Below are positions 1 to 9,376 of a stretch of DNA of 64,000 bases, in pieces. Under the pieces are notes generated by a model. That model made no database searches, was not told where the DNA came from, and worked only from the letters and a program-made list of their open reading frames with translations. How positions within the stretch are numbered: the first letter of the stretch is position 1; each line of letters opens with the position of its first letter. Origin of the DNA: Zhouia amylolytica (GTDB taxonomy: Bacteria > Bacteroidota > Bacteroidia > Flavobacteriales > Flavobacteriaceae); NCBI RefSeq assembly GCF_900116365.1, contig NZ_FPAG01000003.1, positions 381,460 through 445,459 on the forward strand. The letters are read 5' to 3'. Position numbers and translations under genes: made by a program.

Positions 1-219
1 GAAACTCGTGGCGTTATTATTCAAGATTTTGAAGCCGGTAGCGATTTTAAGACATCGGGATTCTTAGTAGGTGATGTTATTCTGGAGTATGAAGGATTTG
101 AGATTAAAAGTATGACCGATTTGTTAAAGTCTTATGAAGGGAGTAAATGGAAAAGCGCTGTTCAGGTTGAAGTGTTTAGAAATCAACAACCAATCAATAT
201 TACACTTAAAATTAAATAG
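1..219 (+). CDS. C-terminal fragment of a PDZ-domain protein (5' end outside window)
   Basis: The first 72 codons are open from the window edge to a TAG stop and translate to a typical PDZ fold end: a GVIIQDFEAGSDF strand-turn, the GFLVGDVILEYEG segment that corresponds to the usual GDVIxxING motif, a helix (KSMTDLLKSY) and final strands (VQVEVFRNQQ, INITLKIK). PDZ domains at the very C-terminus are common in envelope proteases and aspartyl-protease-like proteins of Bacteroidota, but the catalytic part is not in the window, so the function is unknown. The fucosidase gene starts only 7 nt after the stop, so this gene is probably the upstream member of the same transcript. Confidence 0.75.
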   Translation, partial: ETRGVIIQDFEAGSDFKTSGFLVGDVILEYEGFEIKSMTDLLKSYEGSKWKSAVQVEVFRNQQPINITLKIK

Positions 220-226
220 TATACCC

Positions 227-2476
227 ATGAAAGAAAAAAGTTTAATAATTGGAATATTTGTCAGCGTTTTGTTTATCGCATCGTGTTCTAAGGTTAAGGT
301 GGCCGAGGAGAATTTGATGCTGGTAAACAATACAATTACGGTTGATACTGATGATACGAAAGACTCCATTGTTTTAAAAGCAGCACATGTAGTTCCTACT
401 CCGAATCAGTTTGAGGCTCAAAAAGATGAATTCATAGCATTTGTGCATTTTGGTCCAAATACCTTTACCCGAAAAGAATGGGGTGATGGAATGGAGGATC
501 CAAAAATATTCGATTTAAAAGAGTTGGATACAGATCAGTGGTGTGAAGCCATGAAATCTGCGGGGATGACAAAAGTTATTCTTACGGTTAAACATCACGA
601 TGGTTTTTGTTTGTGGCAAAGCAGATACACGGACCATGGCATTATGTCTACTGGTTTTCGAGATGGAGAAGGAGATGTTTTAAAGGATTTATCGAAATCT
701 TGTGAGAAGTATGGTTTAAAACTTGGAGTTTATCTTTCTCCGGCCGATCTGTATCAGATTGAAAGCCCTGATGGACTATATGGAAATTTAAGTAAAACTA
801 CAAAAAGAACGATCCCAAGACCTGTTGAAGGTCGTCCATTCGAAAACAAAACAACATTTGAGTTTGAGGTGGATGATTACAACGAGTATTTTTTAAATCA
901 ATTATTTGAGTTACTTACGGAGTATGGACCGGTACATGAAGTTTGGTTTGACGGAGCTCACCCGAAACGTAAAGGAGGTCAACAATATAATTATTTAGCC
1001 TGGAAAGAGTTAATTCAGACGCTCGCTCCTAAGGCGGTTATTTTTGGAAAACAAGACATCAGATGGTGCGGTAATGAAGCTGGTGCCACCAGAGATACCG
1101 AATGGAATGTCATTCCATATAAAGAAGATCCGAATGATATGAATCGTTTTGGAGATCTTACAGCAAAAGATCTGGGAAGTAGAGAAAAGTTATATGAAGG
1201 GAAATATCTACACTATCAACCAGCTGAAACCAATACTTCAATCAGAGCGGGATGGTTTTACAGAGATGATACTGATCAGGAAGTTAGAGGTGTAGACGAT
1301 GTTTTTGATATGTATGAGCGTACTGTTGGCGGTAATTCGATTTTCTTGTTGAATATTCCTCCTAATAGAGAGGGGAGATTTTCTGCAAGAGATGTTGAGG
1401 TGTTAAGAGAAGTTGGTGAGCGTATTAAAGAAACCTATACTGAAAATAAACTTGCTGGCGCTATGGGTGCTTCAGAGGTGTCAGATGACAATGAAGACAC
1501 CTATGTTGTATTAGATCAGGTTAATAATGTAGTTGAATTAGAAACTGCTGAACCAGTAACAATTAACCGTGTAGTTGTTCAGGAAAAAATTGATACCCAT
1601 AGTGAACGCATCGAAGCGCATACACTGGAGGCTTTTATTGATAATCAGTGGCAAACGATTACCAAGGCTTCAAATGTAGGTTATAAAAGAATATTGAGGT
1701 TTCCGGAAGTTACCTCGAACAGGTTTCGTATAAAAGTAGAGAAGTCTAGATTTAACCCTGCGATTTCTTTTATAGGGGGGTATTATTATGAATCAAGACC
1801 ACCACAGCTAACCATTTCAAGAACCATTGATGGTCAGGTAACTATTACACCTAAAAAAGATGGCTTTAGCTGGAAGCCTCACGGTGAAAATGTTCAGGAA
1901 AATATTAATTCTAATCTGGAAATCAGATATACTACAGATGGTTCAGATCCTAACAGAAGTTCGGATGTATATGATAAAGCATTTGACCTTCCTTTTGGTG
2001 AGGTGAAAGCTGTAGCTTTTGCTAAGGATCAGCAAGGTGATGTTACTTCTGAAATATTTGGGATTATCAAAAGTGGTTGGAAAATTACAGAAGTGGATAG
2101 CGAAGAAGAAAAACATGCTTCGGATAAAAGCATAGATGCCTCTGCAGCAACGTATTGGAAGTCGAAAAAAGGTTCAGCATCACATTTTATAATTGTTGAT
2201 TTAGGAAAGGAAGAAGAGTTTAATGGATTCGCTTATACTCCACAGCAGGAAAATGCTGAGGGAATGCTTGAAAAAGGGGTGTTCTCGGTAAGTAAGGATG
2301 GAAAGAACTGGCAACAGGTTTCAGCGTTTGAATTCGGGAATCTGATAAATGATCCGGTAACCAGGAGGTTTAATTTTAAGAACCCTGCTGTGGGAAGATA
2401 TATTAAAATTCAATCGACCAGGATAGCCGGAGGTGATAGTAGCTTGGCAATAGCTGAATTGGATATTATCAAATAA
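227..2476 (+). CDS. GH29 alpha-L-fucosidase, lipoprotein, with C-terminal accessory domains
   Basis: A 749-residue exported fucosidase. I chose the ATG at 227 because it begins a clear lipoprotein signal (MKEKSLIIGIF...LFIASC) 7 nt after the previous stop; an in-frame start further up would overlap that gene and hide the signal. The GH29 barrel shows FVHFGPNTF, the KHHDGFCLW block and EVWFDGAH, with D242 as the expected nucleophile. After the catalytic domain come a chitobiase/Fn3-like stretch (IRYTTDGSDPN) and an F5/8 type C (discoidin) carbohydrate-binding domain at about 600-749. The layout resembles GH29 enzymes that cut alpha-1,3/1,4-fucose on branched glycans, but linkage cannot be read from the sequence. 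It likely sits in the outer membrane or periplasm. It heads the fucose block visible here, 12 nt before the next GH29. Confidence 0.9.
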   Translation: MKEKSLIIGIFVSVLFIASCSKVKVAEENLMLVNNTITVDTDDTKDSIVLKAAHVVPTPNQFEAQKDEFIAFVHFGPNTFTRKEWGDGMEDPKIFDLKELDTDQWCEAMKSAGMTKVILTVKHHDGFCLWQSRYTDHGIMSTGFRDGEGDVLKDLSKSCEKYGLKLGVYLSPADLYQIESPDGLYGNLSKTTKRTIPRPVEGRPFENKTTFEFEVDDYNEYFLNQLFELLTEYGPVHEVWFDGAHPKRKGGQQYNYLAWKELIQTLAPKAVIFGKQDIRWCGNEAGATRDTEWNVIPYKEDPNDMNRFGDLTAKDLGSREKLYEGKYLHYQPAETNTSIRAGWFYRDDTDQEVRGVDDVFDMYERTVGGNSIFLLNIPPNREGRFSARDVEVLREVGERIKETYTENKLAGAMGASEVSDDNEDTYVVLDQVNNVVELETAEPVTINRVVVQEKIDTHSERIEAHTLEAFIDNQWQTITKASNVGYKRILRFPEVTSNRFRIKVEKSRFNPAISFIGGYYYESRPPQLTISRTIDGQVTITPKKDGFSWKPHGENVQENINSNLEIRYTTDGSDPNRSSDVYDKAFDLPFGEVKAVAFAKDQQGDVTSEIFGIIKSGWKITEVDSEEEKHASDKSIDASAATYWKSKKGSASHFIIVDLGKEEEFNGFAYTPQQENAEGMLEKGVFSVSKDGKNWQQVSAFEFGNLINDPVTRRFNFKNPAVGRYIKIQSTRIAGGDSSLAIAELDIIK

Positions 2477-2488
2477 AAGCAACGACTT

Positions 2489-3961
2489 ATGAGAAAGATA
2501 TGGGTTTTTGTTTTAATAATGATGCTACTTTTCGGTAGTGAAAAGCTTACAGCACAAAAAAAATACGAGCCAACATGGGAGTCTATAGACAGTAGAAAAA
2601 CTCCGGATTGGTTTGGTAATGCTAAGTTTGGAATATTTATTCATTGGGGACCTTATTCGGTGCCTGCCTGGTCTCCTAAAGGGACTTATTCTGAGTGGTA
2701 CCAATATTGGCTTCAGAACAAAACCCTATTTGGTAATGGTAATTTTAAAGGTGATGAGGTAGTTAACTATCACGAAAAAACCTATGGTAAGGATTTTACT
2801 TATTATGATTTTGGTGAAATGTTTACGGCAGATCTATTTGAACCAGATGCATGGGCAACTTTATTTAAAAACTCTGGAGCTAAATACATCGTGTTGACCT
2901 CTAAGCATCACGATGGTTATACCCTCTGGCCAAATAAAGAAGCCAACGACAGGGGCTTTGCCTGGAATAGTATGGAGGTTGGAGCTAAAAGAGATCTCGT
3001 TGGTGAACTTTCAAAATCTGTTAAAGCTGTGGGCCTTAAAATGGGATTGTATTATTCCCTTTATGAGTGGTACCATCCATGGTGGCAGCAGGATAAAGAA
3101 CGATTTGTGAATGATCATTTCCTGCCTCAGGTTAAAGACCTGGTTACTAAATATGAGCCAGATGTATTATGGGCAGATGGAGAATGGGATATGGATGCTG
3201 ACAAATGGAAATCTAAGGAATTATTAGCTTGGCTGTTTAATGAATCTAAAGTGAAGAATTCCATCGTTATAAATGATAGATGGGGTAAAGGTGTGAGGAA
3301 ACATCATGGAGGTTTTTTTACCACGGAGTATGAGTCTGAAGCTCCAGAATTTACTCGTCCCTGGGAAGAATGCCGAGGAATGGGTTTTTCTTTTGGTTAT
3401 AACCAAAATGAAGATGCCCAAGATTATAATTCATCTAAATCTCTTGTGTTAATGCTTATTAATGTGGTAAGTACAGGAGGTAATTTACTATTGGATATTG
3501 GACCGGATGCCAGGGGGAATATACCGCCGATTATGCAAGATCGACTTTTAGACATTGGTAAATGGTTAAAGGTAAATGGCGAAGCTATATATAATACAAG
3601 ACCCTGGAAAGATTCTTTCCAATGGTCTAAAGGTGAGCAAAACTATAAGCCTAAACAACACTATTTGGGTGGCGATTTTATATTGAAGCAAACGATAGAT
3701 CCTGAACCGGGTTATGCTGTGAAAGAGTTATTTTTTACTCAAAATGATGAGGCTTATTATGTGATTCTACCAAAATGGTATCCAAAGGAAATAATGATTA
3801 AAGGGTTTGAATCATCTAAACCTAGTAAGGTTACGTTTTTAGCAACTGGAGAGGAATTGAAATGGAAAAAGTCAGAGAATAACCTTAGCATACAAATGCC
3901 GGAATATTACCCGTCTAAAGTGGAATCAGATTATGCATTTGTTTTTAAAATTTGGAAATAA
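2489..3961 (+). CDS. GH29 alpha-L-fucosidase (secreted)
   Basis: A 490-residue GH29 family protein with a Sec signal peptide ending near LTAQ. The family blocks are present: FGIFIHWGPYSVPAW, SKHHDGYTLW, GLYYSLYEW and VLWADGEWD, with D230 as the probable nucleophile. The C-terminal 100 residues form the usual beta-sandwich. It differs clearly from the GH29 just upstream (no discoidin domain, LWADG in place of VWFDG), so the two probably cut different fucose linkages or act before and after desulfation. It is part of the unidirectional fucose block; the next gene starts 7 nt after its stop. The enzyme family is well supported; the exact linkage is not known. Confidence 0.9.
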   Translation: MRKIWVFVLIMMLLFGSEKLTAQKKYEPTWESIDSRKTPDWFGNAKFGIFIHWGPYSVPAWSPKGTYSEWYQYWLQNKTLFGNGNFKGDEVVNYHEKTYGKDFTYYDFGEMFTADLFEPDAWATLFKNSGAKYIVLTSKHHDGYTLWPNKEANDRGFAWNSMEVGAKRDLVGELSKSVKAVGLKMGLYYSLYEWYHPWWQQDKERFVNDHFLPQVKDLVTKYEPDVLWADGEWDMDADKWKSKELLAWLFNESKVKNSIVINDRWGKGVRKHHGGFFTTEYESEAPEFTRPWEECRGMGFSFGYNQNEDAQDYNSSKSLVLMLINVVSTGGNLLLDIGPDARGNIPPIMQDRLLDIGKWLKVNGEAIYNTRPWKDSFQWSKGEQNYKPKQHYLGGDFILKQTIDPEPGYAVKELFFTQNDEAYYVILPKWYPKEIMIKGFESSKPSKVTFLATGEELKWKKSENNLSIQMPEYYPSKVESDYAFVFKIWK

Positions 3962-3968
3962 TACAATA

Positions 3969-5570
3969 ATGAAGAGAGTCGTAATTTATTTAGTCATCAC
4001 TTTAGGACTGGTCTTAACCTTAAGCATTTTTTCATGTAAAGGGAAAGAATCATCACCTAAGGAGGAGGTAAAAAACAGGCAATTACCAAATATCATATAT
4101 GTCCTTGCCGACGATTTGGGGTATGGCGATATTCAAGCCTTTAATTCAGAAGGGAAAATAAAAACTCCTCATCTTAACAGATTGGCAGAGGAGGGAATGC
4201 GATTCACGGATGCACATACTTCTTCTGCAGTTTGTACCCCAACAAGGTATGGTATTTTAACCGGGAGATACAATTGGAGAAGTCCCCTGAAAAATGGAGT
4301 TTTAACCGGAACCTCCGAAGCACTGATTCCTAACGACAGGGAGACTGTAGCCTCTTTATTAAAGCGTAACGGGTATCATACGGCCTATATTGGTAAATGG
4401 CATTTAGGATGGAACTGGGCGAAAAAAGATGCTGTGAAGGGGCTCGGACCAGGGTGGAATGATACCGATTATGAAAATATAGATTTTGAAGCTCCCATTA
4501 CCAATTCACCAAACGATCTCGGTTTTAATTATGCTTATGGGCATTCAGGTTCTCTGGATATGGCACCCTATGTGTATGTAGAAAATGAGAAGGTAACTGC
4601 ACAGCCAAACAGGGTTACAGTAAACAAAAGTAAGTACGGATGGTGGAGAAAAGGACCAACCGGAGCAGATTTTGAACACGAGCAGGTGACGCCTCATTTT
4701 TTTGAAAAATCATATCAATATATTCAGGAGCAGGCAAAATCGGAGCAGCCATTCTTTTTATACTTACCATTACCCTCGCCTCATACGCCTGTATTACCAA
4801 CTGAAGAGTGGCAAGGTAAAAGCGGGATGAATCCGTATGCTGATTTTATGATGATGATAGATGATTATATGGGACAACTTGTACAAGTGATCAAAGAGGC
4901 TGGAATCGAAAAAAACACCCTTATTGTTTTTACAAGCGATAATGGATGTTCACCTCAGGCTGATTTTGAGGTGCTGGCTGAATATGGCCACGACCCGAGT
5001 TCTATTTACAGAGGTCATAAGGCAGATATTTATGAAGGAGGGCATAGGGTACCATTTATTGTAAAATGGCCTGCTCTTATTAAAGCTGGATCCGTTTCTG
5101 ATAAAACCATTTGTACTACTGATTTTATGGCTACATGTGCGGCGATAGTTGAGGAGAATCTTTTAGATAGTGCGGCTGAAGATAGTTTTTCAATGTTGCC
5201 ATTGTTGAAAGATTCCAACACAGATGGATATAAGCGCGAGGTGACCATTCACCATTCAATTAATGGAAGTTTTGCAATTAGAAAAGGAAAGTGGAAACTC
5301 ATATTCTGTGCGGGATCCGGTGGATGGAGTTATCCAAAACCTAACTCAAAGGATATAGACGCATTGCCTGAATTTCAGTTATACGATTTGGAGAAAGATC
5401 CTTCAGAGACTACCAACCTGGTAGGTTCTGAAGCAAAAGTAGTTAATGAATTAAAGTCACTGATGGTTTCAGCCATCGAAAATGGACGAACTACTCCTGG
5501 GGTCAATCAGCAAAATGATGCACCTATGAATGGAAAAAAATGGAAACAAATTGAAATATTTAACAAGTAA
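3969..5570 (+). CDS. Formylglycine-dependent sulfatase (S1 family), lipoprotein
   Basis: A 533-residue type I sulfatase. The start at 3969 gives a lipoprotein signal (LTLSIFSC); an earlier in-frame codon at 3933 would overlap the preceding gene. The N-terminal metal site is seen in IIYVLADDLGYGD, and the catalytic signature is CTPTRYGILTGR with C89 as the residue oxidised to formylglycine. KWHLGWNW and the late TSDNGC segment supply further metal and sulfate contacts. From memory it resembles SulfAtlas S1_15-type enzymes found in fucoidan loci; I could not verify this. It lies between GH29 genes and the fucose-catabolic FAH gene, fitting removal of sulfate from fucose or its neighbours. Activation needs a formylglycine-generating enzyme, which is not encoded in this window. 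Confidence 0.9.
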   Translation: MKRVVIYLVITLGLVLTLSIFSCKGKESSPKEEVKNRQLPNIIYVLADDLGYGDIQAFNSEGKIKTPHLNRLAEEGMRFTDAHTSSAVCTPTRYGILTGRYNWRSPLKNGVLTGTSEALIPNDRETVASLLKRNGYHTAYIGKWHLGWNWAKKDAVKGLGPGWNDTDYENIDFEAPITNSPNDLGFNYAYGHSGSLDMAPYVYVENEKVTAQPNRVTVNKSKYGWWRKGPTGADFEHEQVTPHFFEKSYQYIQEQAKSEQPFFLYLPLPSPHTPVLPTEEWQGKSGMNPYADFMMMIDDYMGQLVQVIKEAGIEKNTLIVFTSDNGCSPQADFEVLAEYGHDPSSIYRGHKADIYEGGHRVPFIVKWPALIKAGSVSDKTICTTDFMATCAAIVEENLLDSAAEDSFSMLPLLKDSNTDGYKREVTIHHSINGSFAIRKGKWKLIFCAGSGGWSYPKPNSKDIDALPEFQLYDLEKDPSETTNLVGSEAKVVNELKSLMVSAIENGRTTPGVNQQNDAPMNGKKWKQIEIFNK

Positions 5571-5582
5571 ATATAGCGAACA

Positions 5583-6437
5583 ATGAAATTAATAAGATTT
5601 GGAGAGCCTGGAAATGAAAAACCAGGGGTAATTGTAGAAGGAAAAAGATTAGACGTTTCAGGTTTTGGTTCGGATTATACTGAACAGTTTTTTGAAACAG
5701 ATGGTTTGAATCGTTTAAGCAAATGGTTAGAAGCCAACCAGGGAGATTGTCCACACGTGGATGAAGATGTACGTTTAGGGCCTCCAATTTGCCGTCCGTC
5801 GAAAATAGTTTGTGTTGGATTAAATTATGCCAAACATGCAGAAGAAAGTGGTATGGCTATACCGAAAGAGCCTGTATTGTTTTTTAAGTCAACTTCAGCT
5901 ATAGTTGGGCCAAATGATGACCTGGTTATACCAAGAGGAAGTGAGAAAACTGATTGGGAAGTGGAGTTGGCAGTTATCGTTGGCAAAAAAGCATCGTATG
6001 TAACTGAAGAGGATGCGATGGATTATGTAGCGGGATATGCCGTGCATAACGATTATAGTGAAAGAGCATACCAATTGGAACGTGAGGGGCAATGGGTGAA
6101 AGGAAAAAGTAATGACACGTTTGCTCCTATTGGTCCATTTTTAGCAACAAAGGAGGAGATTCAAGATCCACATAACTTGAATTTATGGTTGAAACTTAAT
6201 GGGGAAGAAATGCAAAATAGTAATACTTCAGATTTTGTTTTCGATATTCCGAAGTTAGTAAGTTATATCAGTGAGTTTATGACCTTGTTGCCGGGCGACG
6301 TTATATCGACGGGAACCCCTTTTGGTGTTGGTCTTGGACTAGATCCGCAACGTTATTTAAAACCTGGCGATGTAGTTGAATTGGGAATAGAAGGATTAGG
6401 TTCAGCTAAACAAGTAGCTAAAGCTTATAAACAATAA
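5583..6437 (+). CDS. FAH-family hydrolase, probable 2,4-diketo-3-deoxy-L-fuconate hydrolase
   Basis: A 284-residue cytoplasmic protein of the fumarylacetoacetate hydrolase family. It has the small N-terminal domain (residues 1-70) and the catalytic fold with CVGLNYAKHAEE, the metal-binding acidic run DWEVELAVIVG, GYAVHNDYSER and the end motif LLPGDVISTGTPFGVG. In bacterial oxidative L-fucose and L-rhamnose pathways this family cleaves 2,4-diketo-3-deoxy-sugar acids to pyruvate plus L-lactate. The same locus carries a fucose permease, mutarotase, dehydrogenase, lactonase and an L-lactate dehydrogenase, so that role fits. It lies among secreted enzyme genes in one transcript direction, spaced 12 and 10 nt from its neighbours. 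FAH members also act on other diketo acids, so the substrate is inferred. Confidence 0.82.
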   Translation: MKLIRFGEPGNEKPGVIVEGKRLDVSGFGSDYTEQFFETDGLNRLSKWLEANQGDCPHVDEDVRLGPPICRPSKIVCVGLNYAKHAEESGMAIPKEPVLFFKSTSAIVGPNDDLVIPRGSEKTDWEVELAVIVGKKASYVTEEDAMDYVAGYAVHNDYSERAYQLEREGQWVKGKSNDTFAPIGPFLATKEEIQDPHNLNLWLKLNGEEMQNSNTSDFVFDIPKLVSYISEFMTLLPGDVISTGTPFGVGLGLDPQRYLKPGDVVELGIEGLGSAKQVAKAYKQ

Positions 6438-6447
6438 ATTTTTTAGA

Positions 6448-7902
6448 ATGCAATTTAAAAGGAGAATAATATTGGCTAGTATGATCGTATTATCTTTTTC
6501 TTGTAAAAGGGAAAAGACTATTGAAGAACGTTCGAAACCTAATATTATTTTCCTTTATACAGATGATCAAAGCTATAAAGATCTTCACGCACTTGGAAAT
6601 ACGGAGGTTATTACCCCTACCATGGATGCTTTGGTAGCTAAAGGGACTACCTTCACTAATGCTTATAATATGGGAGGCTGGAATGGCGCTATCTGTGTTG
6701 CTTCCCGGGCGATGATGATTAGTGGGAGAACTGTCTGGAATGCCCAACAGATCTCTAAAGAGTATAGTCAGAATAAAGCATTGGATAAAACCTGGCCCAG
6801 ATTAATGGAAAAGGCAGGTTACGAGACATACATGACTGGTAAATGGCATGTTCAGGCTCAGCCAGACTCCATTTTTAATCATGTAGGACATGTTTTAAGG
6901 GGAATGCCATTTGATACACCTGAAGGTTATAACCGACCTCAAAATGAAAATGACACCCTATGGCAACCCTGGAAAAAAGAGTTTGGTGGATATTGGAAGG
7001 GAGGAAAACACTGGAGTGAATTGGTAAAAGATGATGCCTTATCTTTTATAGACAGTGCTAGTGTTAAAGACAAACCATTCTTCATGTATATAGCATTTAA
7101 TGCGCCTCACGATCCAAGACAATCACCTAAAAAATATGTAGATATGTATCCTTTGGATAGTATAGAGATACCTGAAAGTTTTTTGCCAGAGTATCCCTAT
7201 AAAGAAACCATGGGAGCAGGAAAAAATTTAAGGGATGAAAAGTTAGCACCTTTTCCAAGAACCCCTTATGCTGTAAAGGTTAATCGGCAGGAGTATTATG
7301 CAATAACAACGCATCTGGATGATCAGTTTAAATTGATTTGGGACAAACTCAAGGATAGTGGTCTCGAAAAAGATACCTATATCTTTTTTACCTCAGATCA
7401 TGGACTTTCTGTAGGAGAACACGGATTGATGGGGAAACAAAACATGTATGATCACAGTGTACGGGTGCCATTAGTTATTGTCGGACCGGATATACCTGAG
7501 GGCAAAAAAGTTGAGCACGATGTTTACTTACAAGATTTAATGGCTACAGCTATTGATATCGCAGCGGTTGAAAAGCCTAACTATATTGAATTTAGCAGCC
7601 TCCTGCCTTTTATTCAAAATGACAATAAAAAAGGAACTTACGAGGCGATTTACGGGTGCTATGAAAAGAGCTCTCAACGAATGATCAGAAAAGATGGATT
7701 CAAGCTAATAGTATATCCGCGATCGGAAGAAATATTATTGTACGATTTAGAAAAGGACCCATTAGAATTAACCAATATAGCAGAAATGCCTGAGCAGGAA
7801 GATCGTGTAAAGGTTCTATTTGAAGATTTAATAGGGCTACAGCAAGAAATGAACGACTCATTGAATCTGCAACCGATTCTCGATAAATGGACCAAGATAT
7901 AA
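6448..7902 (+). CDS. Formylglycine-dependent sulfatase (S1 family), lipoprotein, CxAxR signature
   Basis: A 484-residue sulfatase with a lipoprotein signal (MIVLSFSCKRE). The metal-binding start is IIFLYTDDQSYKD. The catalytic signature is CVASRAMMISGR, with C83 as the formylglycine site; alanine replaces the more common proline at the third position, which the family tolerates. TGKWHVQAQPD and FFTSDHGLSVGEHGLMGK give the remaining conserved ligands. The DDQ start and the GEHGLMGK motif are typical of the choline-sulfatase-like and S1_17-like branch, an assignment from memory. It is placed 10 nt after the FAH gene and 29 nt before an acetylesterase, within the fucose block. Confidence 0.88.
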   Translation: MQFKRRIILASMIVLSFSCKREKTIEERSKPNIIFLYTDDQSYKDLHALGNTEVITPTMDALVAKGTTFTNAYNMGGWNGAICVASRAMMISGRTVWNAQQISKEYSQNKALDKTWPRLMEKAGYETYMTGKWHVQAQPDSIFNHVGHVLRGMPFDTPEGYNRPQNENDTLWQPWKKEFGGYWKGGKHWSELVKDDALSFIDSASVKDKPFFMYIAFNAPHDPRQSPKKYVDMYPLDSIEIPESFLPEYPYKETMGAGKNLRDEKLAPFPRTPYAVKVNRQEYYAITTHLDDQFKLIWDKLKDSGLEKDTYIFFTSDHGLSVGEHGLMGKQNMYDHSVRVPLVIVGPDIPEGKKVEHDVYLQDLMATAIDIAAVEKPNYIEFSSLLPFIQNDNKKGTYEAIYGCYEKSSQRMIRKDGFKLIVYPRSEEILLYDLEKDPLELTNIAEMPEQEDRVKVLFEDLIGLQQEMNDSLNLQPILDKWTKI

Positions 7903-7931
7903 TATCAAATATTTGAACTTAAAAAGGCAAT

Positions 7932-9362
7932 ATGAAAGCGTTTAGTAGTAATGTGATTTTCGATTTTAACAGGTCAGTCAAACCATTGGCTTTTGTTTCT
8001 CTTCTATTGATTTCCTTGTCGGTTAATGCTAAAATTTGGCTTCCATCCATATTGTCTGATCATATGGTATTGCAGCAAAACAGTAATGTAACCTTATGGG
8101 GGTGGACGACTCAAACGGCCGAAACAATTTCCATTTCAACTTCATGGAGTGATAGTGTGTATACGACCAAGGCTTATCAAGGAAAATGGGCACTTAGCAT
8201 ACCAACTCCTGAAGCAGGAGGGCCATTTAATATATCTATAAAGGGACATGAAACGATTACGCTAAAAGATATTTTAATAGGAGAAGTTTGGTTTTGCTCC
8301 GGACAATCTAATATGGAATGGTCACCATTGAAAGGATTGGATAATGCAGAAAACGAAATTAAAGCAGCTGATTATCCGAAGATCAGATTTTTTTCGGTAC
8401 GTAAGAAAAAGGCCGAATACAAACAAGATGATGCTGAGGGGTTATGGGAACTTTGTACCCCCGAAACGATGAAGGACTTCAGTTCTGTTGCCTATTTTTT
8501 TGGTCGTGAATTAAATACAAAACTTGATATACCGATTGGATTGATAAACTCTAGTTGGGGAGGGACTCCAGTAGAGGTTTGGATGGAAAAGCAAACAGTA
8601 GCATCAAACTCGGATTTGAAAAAGGCAGCCCAACAAATAAAAGATTATGTTTGGTGGCCAAATGCCCCGGGGGTAACTTACAATAGTATGGTGTATCCTT
8701 TTTTGAACTTCACCATTGCTGGAACGATATGGTATCAGGGAGAATCTAACAGAGATATTGCGGATAGCTATTATAAATCGTTTCCGTTACTTATAGAAAC
8801 CTGGCGCGATGCCTGGAAAAAGGACTTTCCATTTTACTTTGTACAGATAGCTCCATTTAAATACGGTGATTCTAAGACAAATCGAGAAGCCGCATTTGTA
8901 AGGGATGCTCAATTGAATACTTTGAAAACCGTTTCAAATACAGGCATGGCAATCACAAATGATATTGGAGATCTTACCAATATTCATCCTACGAATAAAC
9001 AAGACGTCGGTAAAAGATTAGCGCTATGGGCCTTGGCTAAAACCTATGGTGTTAAAGGTATCGATTATAGTGGACCTTTATATAGTGATTACGAGATCTA
9101 CAGAAATAAAATTTTAGTGAGTTTTGACCATGTCGAAAAATTAATGACCAAACAACGACATATTAGCTGTTTTGAAATTGCAGGTGAGGATAAGGTTTTC
9201 TATCCTGCTAAAGCTAAGATTAAAGGAAATAAAGTACAGGTGTGGGCAAAAGAAGTGCCAAATCCTGTTGCTGTTCGATTTGGTTTCACAAACGAGGCTT
9301 TGCCAAGTTTATTTGATGAATCCGGTCTTCCTGCATCTGCCTTTAGAACAGATAATTGGTAA
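7932..9362 (+). CDS. Sialate O-acetylesterase-like SGNH carbohydrate esterase
   Basis: A 476-residue exported esterase of the SASA/DUF303 type. A long N-terminal region precedes a signal peptide ending near LSVNA. A small beta domain (IWLPSILSDHMVLQQNSNV, residues 35-115) comes before the SGNH fold, with EVWFCSGQSNMEW (S126 nucleophile), INSSWGGTPVE, IWYQGESN and the D347-L-T-N-I-H352 catalytic pair. Such proteins remove O-acetyl groups from glycans in Bacteroidota PULs; the name comes from the first characterised members and does not mean sialic acid is present here. Its position suggests that the target polysaccharide is O-acetylated as well as sulfated. Confidence 0.85.
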   Translation: MKAFSSNVIFDFNRSVKPLAFVSLLLISLSVNAKIWLPSILSDHMVLQQNSNVTLWGWTTQTAETISISTSWSDSVYTTKAYQGKWALSIPTPEAGGPFNISIKGHETITLKDILIGEVWFCSGQSNMEWSPLKGLDNAENEIKAADYPKIRFFSVRKKKAEYKQDDAEGLWELCTPETMKDFSSVAYFFGRELNTKLDIPIGLINSSWGGTPVEVWMEKQTVASNSDLKKAAQQIKDYVWWPNAPGVTYNSMVYPFLNFTIAGTIWYQGESNRDIADSYYKSFPLLIETWRDAWKKDFPFYFVQIAPFKYGDSKTNREAAFVRDAQLNTLKTVSNTGMAITNDIGDLTNIHPTNKQDVGKRLALWALAKTYGVKGIDYSGPLYSDYEIYRNKILVSFDHVEKLMTKQRHISCFEIAGEDKVFYPAKAKIKGNKVQVWAKEVPNPVAVRFGFTNEALPSLFDESGLPASAFRTDNW

Positions 9363-9376
9363 TTGAAATAAGGTAT

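Noticed and set aside
134..226. N-terminal extension of the first fucosidase
   Set aside because: It overlaps the upstream PDZ gene and would place 31 residues before a perfect lipoprotein signal; the ATG at 227 is far better.
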